From NCBI GenBank assembly GCA_963663365.2, contig CAXXIH010000002.1:124001-188000 (forward strand): 64,000 nt of DNA. Reading direction: 5' to 3'. Shown one piece after another: positions 17,581 to 26,000 of the stretch. This stretch comes from G963663365 sp963663365. Its GTDB lineage: Bacteria; Hinthialibacterota; Hinthialibacteria; Hinthialibacterales; G963663365. The position numbers were made by a program, and so were the translations under genes. Every line of letters begins with the position of its first letter. Positions within the stretch are counted from its first letter, which is position 1. The notes beneath the pieces are model-generated. The model was not told the origin of the DNA. It saw only the letters and a list, made by a program, of their open reading frames with translations, and did no database searches.

Positions 17581-18684
17581 ATGGGTGAAAACAAACAACA
17601 GCCACTTATTAGTTATATCGCCCCCGCCGCTCCGGCCACACGGCAGCCCGGCCGCGGCCATGAGGCCTATCTGCGTCCCGAAGTTGGATTTACACCGAAT
17701 TGGTTCTGTACCGCGCTTGGTATCGATTTCGGCGAGCAATGGCATAGCGATCCCGCCTATCGAAAGGAATCTCTGGCATCCATGCGTGCGGAGTTAAAAC
17801 GCCGTTTCCCGGGAACAGCGATAGGAGGCATCGATAGGCCGGATTCCCCTTTGGATTTGCTTACGGGTACCTATGGGGCATGCAGTGTGGCGGCGATCTA
17901 TGGAGTGCCCATCCGTTACGCTTCCGATAACTGGCCGAACTGTGAACATCAGTACCTGAGCGATGAGGAGACCGAAAATCTTGCCCCCCCCGATCTGGAT
18001 GCGAATCCCTTTTTCCAGGGCCTTATGGCGCAGCTAGACTGGATCGGAGCACATGAGGGACAAATCCTGGGCTATCTGAATTGGCAGGGGATTCTCAACA
18101 ACGCCCAACGTCTGCGCGGTGAAGCGCTGTTTATGGATATGATCGAGCATCCGGACCTGTGCATGCATCTTTTCGATTGTATCTGCACGACCATGACAGA
18201 AGGCTGCCAAAGAATCCAACAGCGGCAAAAACAATCGGGTGTGGACACCGGCTTTTTTACAGTAAGCAACTGTTTGGTGAATATGGTTTCGCCAGCGCAG
18301 TACCGGGAACTATTGCTACCCTTCGACAAGCGCCTGGCCGAGACATTCGGTTGTCTGGGAGTCCACAACTGCGCATGGAACGCCAATCCTTATTTGGAGG
18401 ATTATGCGAGTCTTCCCAACCTGGCCTATATCGACATGGGGATGGAATCCGATTTGTGCCATGCGAGGGAACTTATGCCTGATACACGCCGGGCTTTGAT
18501 GTATACGCCGATGGACCTTGCGAACAAATCCTTAGAGGAGATCGAAGCGGAGTTAAGAAGCATTGCCCGCGATTATGGTCCATGCGATATGGTTTTCGCG
18601 GATATCGAGGCAGGAACACCGGATGCGCGTGTGCTGGCCATCCTCGAAATCTGTGGGCAAATATCCGAAGCATTCAATTCATAG
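17581..18684 (+). CDS. Uroporphyrinogen decarboxylase-like (MtaA/CmuA-type) methyltransferase family protein
   Basis: The 367-residue protein belongs to the UroD superfamily that includes cobamide-dependent methyltransferases. Supporting segments are GIDFGEQWHSDPAYRKESL, VNMVSPAQYRELLLPFDKRL and GVHNCAWNANPYLEDYASL; the His-x-Cys of GVHNC matches the zinc-binding position of MtaA-type enzymes. True UroD is usually near hem genes; none is here. The frame is open back to a GTG at 17464, but the ATG at 17581 is the first ATG and gives the normal length. GGAGG lies about 20 bases upstream of it, further than usual. A second UroD-like gene (28562-29644) and a methylene-THF reductase fusion are in the same window. 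Confidence 0.72.
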   Translation: MGENKQQPLISYIAPAAPATRQPGRGHEAYLRPEVGFTPNWFCTALGIDFGEQWHSDPAYRKESLASMRAELKRRFPGTAIGGIDRPDSPLDLLTGTYGACSVAAIYGVPIRYASDNWPNCEHQYLSDEETENLAPPDLDANPFFQGLMAQLDWIGAHEGQILGYLNWQGILNNAQRLRGEALFMDMIEHPDLCMHLFDCICTTMTEGCQRIQQRQKQSGVDTGFFTVSNCLVNMVSPAQYRELLLPFDKRLAETFGCLGVHNCAWNANPYLEDYASLPNLAYIDMGMESDLCHARELMPDTRRALMYTPMDLANKSLEEIEAELRSIARDYGPCDMVFADIEAGTPDARVLAILEICGQISEAFNS

Positions 18685-18810
18685 GAAATTTTTTTCTGCC
18701 GAGAGGCAATTCCCCCTCAATGCACTGGATAGCTGTCTGTAAGCGGGTTCCGGCTCCTATCAACATTCCCTAAATATCCCCTTCCAGATATTGAATTAAA
18801 TCTTTTTTTA

Positions 18811-18824
18811 TAGGAATATTCCTA
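18811..18824. promoter_or_regulatory. 14-bp perfect palindrome upstream of the pseudopilin gene
   Basis: TAGGAATATTCCTA reads the same on both strands and lies 72 bases before the pseudopilin ATG at 18896. A weak -35-like TTGAAT (18791-18796) precedes it, with AATATT of the palindrome itself 17-18 bases downstream as a poor -10. A repressor or activator site overlapping the promoter is an inference. Confidence 0.4.
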
Positions 18825-18895
18825 CGATAGAACAATTCTAACTGTCACAATTAGGGGACATATCCAGCGGAGAGCAATGGGAGAGAGAAATTAAA

Positions 18896-19477
18896 ATGAA
18901 AAGAACGCGAGTTTGTGGTTTTACGCTCATCGAGTTGTTAATTGTTGTAGCAATTATCGGCATTCTGGCGGCAATCGCCGTGCCCAATTTTTTGAATGCA
19001 CAAATGCGCGCAAAAATATCGCGTGTGCATGCCGATATGCGGTCATTGGAAACAGCCCTGGAACAATATTTTCTTGATTGGAACAGTTATGTTGACGATC
19101 ACGACTATCCATCCGATACAAGTCAAAAGGGCCTGTTCCGTCTAACATCCCCAATGGCTTATATGTCGGCGCTACCCCTGGACCCGTTTCCTTCGAAAAC
19201 CGGAATAACGGCTTCGGAAGGCAATCCGAATTTTGAATTCGGTTCGGGTAATGCAAGCCCCGGCAAAGGACAGTGGCCTGCCCAAGCCTATCTGATTATT
19301 TCCCCCGGCCCGGACCTTACGGAAGAAGTCAGCGGTAATGATGGCTTTCCGTTTGGAACGACAATTCGCAGTTTCGATGTTAGCAACGGTCTAAAAAGCA
19401 CAGGCGATATCGTAAAAATGGGGGGGGCGTGGCAGCGCGGCATTATAACCGTTGATGGGAGAGTGCTGGTGGAATAG
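18896..19477 (+). CDS. Type II secretion/type IV pilin-like pseudopilin
   Basis: The 193-residue protein has a short leader MKRTRVCG cut before FTLIELLIVVAIIGILAAIA, then VPNFLNAQMRAKISRVHADM, nearly the same N-terminus as the pseudopilin at 5193-5774. The globular part ends with FDVSNGLKSTGDIVKMGG and has a final TVDGRVLVE tail. GGGAGAGAGA lies 7 bases before the ATG. No secretion ATPase, inner-membrane protein or peptidase is nearby, so it is a stand-alone gene whose product would join a machine encoded elsewhere. A 14-bp palindrome upstream may control it. Confidence 0.88.
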   Translation: MKRTRVCGFTLIELLIVVAIIGILAAIAVPNFLNAQMRAKISRVHADMRSLETALEQYFLDWNSYVDDHDYPSDTSQKGLFRLTSPMAYMSALPLDPFPSKTGITASEGNPNFEFGSGNASPGKGQWPAQAYLIISPGPDLTEEVSGNDGFPFGTTIRSFDVSNGLKSTGDIVKMGGAWQRGIITVDGRVLVE

Positions 19478-19672
19478 AAAAGAGCCCACCAGGCTTGGGG
19501 CCATGTCTGCCGATATTGGCTTCAATGCCGATAAATGCACTATTAAGCCGTATTCTAGACGTTATACTTGATACGAAGCGTGGATGGCCGTGTGCGTTCA
19601 GGTATTTATACGCACGCGGCATCGTTGTTCCTATTGGGGGGATCAACAATTTTTCAGAACCGGGTGAGTAAG

Positions 19673-22120
19673 ATGTCCGAGTACCGCTTTCGTGAAAGCC
19701 TGCCTAACCGTAACCATTTGACCGTAACGGTCGAATTCACCTGCCCGCCAGGGAAAAAGCCGGAACGGATTTTGAAATTTTTGGCGGATTATGAAGCCAA
19801 TCCGCCGAGCTGGGCAGATGTCGAAATTGCGGGTGTCACGGTAACACACAATCCGAGCGGAACGGTAACGGCTTCGCCCTCCGATGTTTATGCACATATT
19901 AAAGAAGATGGTGGAACCCGGGGTCTATCGTTTATCCCGCATATCAGCGCCAAGGGTATGAACCGGCCCGATATGGAAACATTCCTCTACGGTTTGGCAT
20001 CGCACGGTGTACACAACTGTTTTTTGATCACCGGCGATAAACCGGCCGGCGGGAAATCGGTCTTTGAATTGGATTCGCTCAATCTATTGATGCTCGTGCG
20101 TAAGATGAACGCTGATGCACGGGTTTCTTCGGGTCTTAAACCACCGGCCGTAGACTTTTTCACCGGCGCGGGCGTGGCCTTGGCAAAATACGAAGAGGGT
20201 GTCTGCATTCAGCAGATGATTAAGATGGAGAAGAAAATCCGTCACGGGGGCGCAGGTTATATCATCACCAATTTAATTTACGATCCGCGTAAAGTGGAGG
20301 ATCTTTTCCATTATATGCGCGATCATGACATCGATACGCCGGTTGTGGGAAATGTATTCTACTTAACGGAACCGGCGGCACGACGGATGCGTCACGAAAA
20401 ACTGCCGGGGTGTTTTATCAGCGAAGAACTCTACAAACGCGTGGCCGGTGAGTCGCGTGAAGGTTGGGTTGAACGTTGCGCGCAACTGGTGGCCATGTGG
20501 CGTGACCTTGGCGCATCGGGTGTCGATTTGGGTAATGTTGAAGAGTTGGAACTGGTCAAAGAGATCATCGACCGGGCACTGGAAATCGGGAGCAATTGGC
20601 GTGAATACCAAGAAAACCTGTCATTCCCGCCCGGAAACGGCCAAGCGTTTTATCTATATAATCAAAACGGAAAAGCAACTCCACTCCGTACGCCCTCCGT
20701 GCCGCTTCGCCGCCGTATTTTAAACAATACACACGACCGTCTATTCGAACCGGATGCTTCCGGGTATAAGGCTGTGCGTTATGTTATGGAACATAACAAA
20801 AGCATCCGTGAGGGTGAGGGATTCGGATACGAGGCGTTGGAATTGTTTGAGACGATATCCAAACGGGTGATGGCGAAATGCCGGTCATGCGGGGATTGTT
20901 TTCTGCCTGAGAATTTCTTTGTGTGCCTGATGGGTGAATGCACCAAGGGACTAACAAATGTTCCTTGCGAAGATTCCACCGCTGACGGCCGTTGTGGTGT
21001 GGACGAAAGCAGACTCTGTGCCGCACGTCAGGTCTATGATGCGGCCCGGTATTTCACCGGCGATGTGGAAGCGTTACGCAATTTGGTGAATCCACCGAAG
21101 AACCCCGATTTATATAACACTTCTTCATTTCGTAATTTCTTTTTAAATACGGATCATCACTTGCGTAATCCGCTTATTGCTGTGGGAGAGATGGTGCACA
21201 CTTCCCTCCCCCGGGTTAAGGAAGCGTTCGATCAAATCAAACAAGACGGCGTAACTTTTGAACCGGGCAGCCCCGGTGTGGAATATGTGAAAGCGGCAAT
21301 TGAGTCACAAGCGCTTAAAGGCTGCGATTACCTGGACTGCAATGTGGACGATGCAGGCGGCGGCGATCAGAAACTCGCGCAAAAACTGATGGCAAATACG
21401 ATACGTCTCATTGTTAAATACGGTTTGGGAACGCCGCCCTGTATCGATAGTTCGGATGTTGAAGTGTTACGTGCGGGGCTTGAAGCGTATAAGGAAGCTG
21501 CGCCGAAGGGAGCGCGTCCGCCATTGGTAAACTCCGCCAATGCCGGAAACCTTGAGAAGTTCTGGAGTCTGTTGCCACTCGGACCATTCAGCGTGGTCTA
21601 TATGCTGATGGAATCATCCCAATCGGCTGAGGCCGCAGGCCAGCCGGTCTCTCCCGATCAGATGTTGGAAAATGCATTGCATTTCTTTAGAGAAGCGAAA
21701 AAGCGCGGCTTTAAACCGGAACAGATTTTCTACGATGCGACGGTTATGCCATTGGCGATTGAGTTTACCTGTTTCGATCATCCCGGCTTCAATTACTGCG
21801 CCTTTGAAGGGATGCGTAGAATCACCGCGAACGAAGAAATGAAAGGCGTGGGTAAGATTCTCGGGATCAGCAACCTCATACGCGATTTCCCGCGGGGACG
21901 GAAAATCGGCATCCTGCGCGCTTATGTCGATCTGGCAATGAAATGCGGGCTTACGGCGGGGATTGTGGATGTTGAAAAAGACCTTGGATTGAAACCGCCC
22001 GAAGATGAAGAGATCGTAGAAATCGTAAAAGCATTCGTGGAGCATGACGGCACGCCGGAATCATACGAGCGTATGCAAAATGCCTATGACCGGTACCGGG
22101 GTTATGGGGGGAAAAATTAG
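19673..22120 (+). CDS. Fused methylenetetrahydrofolate reductase / MetV-like zinc domain / pterin-binding methyltransferase
   Basis: The 815-residue protein combines three parts. Residues 1-310 are a MetF barrel: VEFTCPPGKKPERIL, SFIPHISAKGMNRPDMETFL and HNCFLITGDKP. Residues about 395-455 match the MTHFR C-terminal (MetV-like) cysteine domain, with CRSCGDCFLPENFFVC followed by LMGECTKG, VPCEDS and DGRCGV. Residues about 490-815 resemble pterin-binding methyltransferases such as AcsE: NPLIAVGEMVHTSL, CDYLDCNVDDAGGGD, PPCIDSSDVEVLRAGL and PLVNSANAG. The predicted activity is reduction of methylene-THF and passage of the methyl to a corrinoid protein, as in the Wood-Ljungdahl methyl branch. MSEYRF at 19673 follows GGGTGAG and is preferred to the ATG at 19568. 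No corrinoid protein or CO dehydrogenase is present. Confidence 0.82.
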   Translation: MSEYRFRESLPNRNHLTVTVEFTCPPGKKPERILKFLADYEANPPSWADVEIAGVTVTHNPSGTVTASPSDVYAHIKEDGGTRGLSFIPHISAKGMNRPDMETFLYGLASHGVHNCFLITGDKPAGGKSVFELDSLNLLMLVRKMNADARVSSGLKPPAVDFFTGAGVALAKYEEGVCIQQMIKMEKKIRHGGAGYIITNLIYDPRKVEDLFHYMRDHDIDTPVVGNVFYLTEPAARRMRHEKLPGCFISEELYKRVAGESREGWVERCAQLVAMWRDLGASGVDLGNVEELELVKEIIDRALEIGSNWREYQENLSFPPGNGQAFYLYNQNGKATPLRTPSVPLRRRILNNTHDRLFEPDASGYKAVRYVMEHNKSIREGEGFGYEALELFETISKRVMAKCRSCGDCFLPENFFVCLMGECTKGLTNVPCEDSTADGRCGVDESRLCAARQVYDAARYFTGDVEALRNLVNPPKNPDLYNTSSFRNFFLNTDHHLRNPLIAVGEMVHTSLPRVKEAFDQIKQDGVTFEPGSPGVEYVKAAIESQALKGCDYLDCNVDDAGGGDQKLAQKLMANTIRLIVKYGLGTPPCIDSSDVEVLRAGLEAYKEAAPKGARPPLVNSANAGNLEKFWSLLPLGPFSVVYMLMESSQSAEAAGQPVSPDQMLENALHFFREAKKRGFKPEQIFYDATVMPLAIEFTCFDHPGFNYCAFEGMRRITANEEMKGVGKILGISNLIRDFPRGRKIGILRAYVDLAMKCGLTAGIVDVEKDLGLKPPEDEEIVEIVKAFVEHDGTPESYERMQNAYDRYRGYGGKN

Positions 22121-22129
22121 CCGCGGCAC

Positions 22130-22960
22130 CCGGGTACCGCCGTGGGCGGCGAGAAAGTAGAGAGTTGAGAGTAGATGGTAGAATCACGAAAGCACGAAAG
22201 GGTACGAAGGGCACGAAGACTTTGCAGAGATGGGTTGATGGGGAGCATGTTTTCAAGTGTTTATTCATTTCTACGGCCCTTACAGGGCCGGAATTTTTAG
22301 GTTTTTAACCCCAGGCTACGCTACGCTTGCCTGGGGCTACGGGCTTTTGTCCTTTCAGGACATGGTGGGGATGCATGAGGGAGTTGGTGGATGGCGGGGA
22401 AGATTTTGTGGTTCCCACAATTTTCTACGGCCTCTTGTGCTAGCGCACCCAGACAAGCGAGTTGTCTGGGCCACCCGGTAGATATACATATGTATCTTTT
22501 AATGAGCAGCGGCTCATCAGGAGAGATTGTCTCAAAACTTGAAATACAAACCATGAAACGGTCGATTCTGCATTTCATTGCGGCCTTTTTTGTCCGAATC
22601 GGCCTATCCGTGACTGCCAGTACCGACTTTTGAGACAACCTCAGGAGATTCGCCCTTGCCCGGGTACCCCGGTGGGCAAGATGCCTAACGGCGCACGATT
22701 TCGGAGTGTGTATGAGGTATTTAATTGGTCAGCACCCTGCGAAGCCAATACGTATATTTATTTGAAGCACGAAAGAAGCATGAAGGACACGAAAACTTTG
22801 CAGAAGTGGGTGGATGGTTTGGGAGCCTTTGGGTGTATCGCCTTTGGTGTCTTGCGGTGATCGGGGCACTTGATTCGTTTAGAATTAATAGCGGTGGCGC
22901 AGTGGGAAATTCGTGTCTCCCCTGTCTATGGAGTGCAAGAGGCGGCTAACCAGGGTGTAT
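22130..22960. repeat. Composite repeat block containing a 116-bp inserted element
   Basis: Modules in order: cacgaaagcacgaaagggta (22188), CGGCCC-TTACA-GGGCCG (about 22275), a CCCCAGGC...GCCTGGGG hairpin (about 22309), a GTCCT-TTC-AGGAC hairpin (22350), CCCAGACAA-gcgag-TTGTCTGGG (22448-22470), atacatatgtatctttta (22483), cggctcatcaggaga interrupted by the mobile element, cccgggtaccccggtgggca (about 22660), cacgatttcggagtgtgt and another cacgaa word (22769). From 22860 to 22960 nothing recognisable is seen. Confidence 0.82.
22525..22640. mobile_element. 116-bp MITE-like element, copy 1
   Basis: The element begins GATTGTCTCAAAA and ends TTTTGAGACAACC, a 13-bp terminal inverted repeat with one mismatch. 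It is flanked by direct repeats TCAGGAGA at 22517-22524 and 22641-22648, and the uninterrupted target is visible at 27766-27773. No transposase is encoded. Inside is a 26-codon frame (MKRSILHFIAAFFVRIGLSV, then TASTDF) whose stop codon lies in the right terminal repeat; it may be a relic rather than a gene. An identical copy is at 28120-28235. Confidence 0.85.
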
Positions 22961-22971
22961 TATTATTAATT

Positions 22972-23001
22972 CTGACAGGTCCCGTTTCCCAGTGTTATAA
23001 T
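22972..23001 (+). promoter_or_regulatory. Sigma-70-type promoter of the WD40 gene
   Basis: CTGACA (22972-22977) and a consensus TATAAT (22996-23001) are separated by 18 bases. Transcription would start near 23008, leaving a leader of about 80 bases before the coding region. Confidence 0.7.
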
Positions 23002-23014
23002 ACATGAGTGATTT

Positions 23015-23064
23015 GCGATGGCCGGATTCGGACCGGCGAACAATGGATTGCCAGAATCCATCGT
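23015..23064 (+). promoter_or_regulatory. Structured 5' leader with competing hairpins
   Basis: GCCGG (23021-23025) pairs with CCGGC (23033-23037), and ATGGATT (23043-23049) pairs with AATCCAT (23055-23061). GCGATG (23015-23020) can also pair with CATCGT (23059-23064), which would break the outer three pairs of the second hairpin. The stretch resembles an arm-deficient tRNA when read on the minus strand but fails as a tRNA. A regulatory leader is an inference. Confidence 0.4.
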
Positions 23065-23090
23065 AAAAAGCCAACGGCGGGATGTGGAAA

Positions 23091-26000
23091 ATGAATGCCA
23101 GCAGATTAGGCAGCTATAGGTTAGTTGTCTGTGTTCTCTTTGTATTACTTATTTTATCTCCCCCCTCCTATGCACAAGATAATGAGCCACTGATCGGTAC
23201 GTTAACTGAACCTAAATATGTACTCGGTTCGGGCGTGCTGGATGGTGTCGTGATGTCATCAAGCGGCGAGATGATTGCATCATATAGTCCATCGGGAATT
23301 TCTTTTCTATGGGACACCTCTACAGGCGAGATTTTGCATCGATTCGAAGGGCCACCGATACGCGGAGGAGTTGCATTCTCACCGGATGAGACACTCTTGG
23401 CAGTTGCGCATAAAGACAGTCTTTCGATTTGGAATTTGACCGAAGGAAATATGGAGAATGAATTTTCCGGATGGGAAGGCGGGCTCAATTCTCCGGAATT
23501 CTTTTCGGATGGCTATCGTCTGCTTATAACGGGCCAACGCCTGGCATCCGAATTTGAGGACCGTTATTTCGATGTGGTACTCCTTAATGTAAATAACGGC
23601 GCAATTCTTCGAGGTTACGAATTCGAGGAGTCTGTTGACAAAACCTTTTTAATTGGGACAAAAAACCAATTTGTGGCTATTTGCGATGGAACACTGCTTC
23701 GGCTTGTGGATATACAAACCGGACAAATACTTCAAGAAATCCATCGAAACGATCAAACATTCACGGACATTGCGATACTTGCAGACGAAAATCAGATTGT
23801 CGCCGCATTCGATGCAGGCCCACCGGAACTGATCGATTTATCCACGGGAGAGACGATAAGGACCTACCAACTCGAAACCGCATCCGAATTGGTGTACACC
23901 GTTTCCCTTCGCAACGACGGAAAACAGTTTATTTCAAAAACCAACCATGGGGCGGCGCTATGGAATATCGATAATGAAAAACGTATAGCCGACATCGGAA
24001 TGCTGGATGGTGTCAGTTCGCTTCAGTTCTCCCCCGATGGGAACCGGATACTGGGTGCACACAACGATACAACCGCAAGACTTTGGAATCCCGGATATGG
24101 CCAGGCGGCGCGGTCATTCACGCTTTCGGCGGGTGATATTACACATGCGGCTATCGCACCAAACGGCGGATGGATTGCGGCGGGACGCGCGAATGGCGCA
24201 CTCTCTTTTTATAAGTTACCTGAAACCGATCAGGACTCCCCGATTGAGCCCTGGAAGACTTGGCAGGCACATGAGGCCGGAATCCATGCACTCGCGGTTA
24301 CAGCAGATGGAGAAATTTTGGGAAGCGCTGGAGGCAACGGAACAGTCAAGCTATGGAATACATCCACGGGAACGCTTCGTACCACTTTGATAGGCGCACA
24401 TACAACGCCGGTCCATGCATTGGCATTCTCAATGGATTCCCAACTGGCGGTTACGGGTGATGAGAATGGAACCGCTGCTCTTTGGGATGTTGAAACGGGA
24501 TCAATTATCAAGAACCTTGTAGAACAAGGTACTTCAATTAATGCCATAGCCTTTTCGCCCGACAACCTGTTTATTGCGATTGGTACGGATGATTCCAGCG
24601 TGCAACTTTTCAATGCAGCGAGTGGAGAATTGTTCGATACTTTTTCTTCTCCGCATGGTGAGGTGCTGTCGTTAGAATTTAACGTGTGGAGTAACGGGCT
24701 TTTAATCGGTTACCAAGATGGTACTTCTGTCGAACGGCTCTTGGCGTTCTTCGGGCAACTGAATCTTGTGCTTGAAGGCGAAACGCCCGGTAGCACGGTT
24801 GTTTCTCATTCACCCGATGGCGCACAGCAATTGCTCACAATTTTAGAAGATGGGTGCGCTCTTTATGAACCTCAAAAACGAATTCAAGAGGAACCTCTTC
24901 ATTCTCAAATAACATTTGGAAGCAACGAAGGGAAAATACAGGGCGGCAGATACACCCAAGACGGAACCTATGTAGTAACTGTCACAGACACAGGAAAGGT
25001 GACTTTTGGGAACGCCAAACTCGGCGAACTGATTCGTGAATACCATGGGCATAACGGTTCCATTCGTTCGATTGCTCTTTCACCGGATGGAAAGAAACTG
25101 GCCGCCGGTGGAGGTAATTATCGTCCATGGGTTGCATTATGGGATGTCGAGCACCAACGCCTGCTGCATGAGTTTGAAGTGCATACGCCTGTCTACAGCG
25201 CAATCACGGCTTTTTCGCCGGATGGAGACGAGTTGTTGTTCACTGACGGCCAACGTGCATTCCTGGCAAAAGCCGATACATACGAAATCATCCAATCCTA
25301 TTCAATCGACCGGGGAATTCGATCAATTGCATTTAGTTCCGACGGTTCCAAAATTCTTACAGGACACAGCCAGCTGGATGATGTGGCCGTTTATATCGAA
25401 CCCGATGAAGGCGCTTTGGCGATTTTATGGGATAAACAGACAGCGCAGGTTTTGCACCGGTTCGACGGTCATTCGATCGATGTTACAAAGGTTCTTTTCT
25501 CACCGGATGGATCGAAAATTCTGACGGCAAAAGCGGGTGGGCCTGAAATCAATGTATGGGATAGCACTACAGGTGAATTGCTGTATTCCAAAGGGGAAAA
25601 GACAGATTTTCGTTCCCTCCCTCCTGCCGTAGCGGTTTCGCCTAATGGCGTTGAGTTTCTTACAGGCAATAACAGCAATGACGATATCATGATTTATGAA
25701 ATCGACTCCGGAGAGTTTCTACGGCGTTTCCCTGAATTCGGCACAGTTCAAGATATTGTTTATTCTCCGAATGGTACAATGCTGGCGGCTACGGGGCCGG
25801 AAACATTTGTCTGCACCGCTCAAGGCGGAGAACTTCTATACCGTATGCAAGAGGATATCAGTGCAACACAAGTTCAAACGATAACATTCTCTTCTGAATC
25901 CGATTCTATTGCTGTTGGATTGCATGAAGGAATAACGCAGATTTGGGAGATCGATCCCATGGCGGCCGATTTGCCTGCGGCGACACCCACACCCACGCCG

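Noticed and set aside
22552..22635. 26-codon frame inside the 116-bp element as a small gene
   Set aside because: It has no convincing ribosome site, ends in the terminal repeat and occurs only within the mobile element.
22972..23001. Promoter driving the repeat block on the left
   Set aside because: The orientation and position fit the WD40 gene; no transcript into the block is indicated.
23011..23070. Possible tRNA on the minus strand with a T-arm-like GCCGG hairpin and an anticodon-like hairpin
   Set aside because: It lacks a D-arm, the seven-base loop has C instead of U at position 33 and the acceptor stem is too short. The plus-strand leader explanation fits better.
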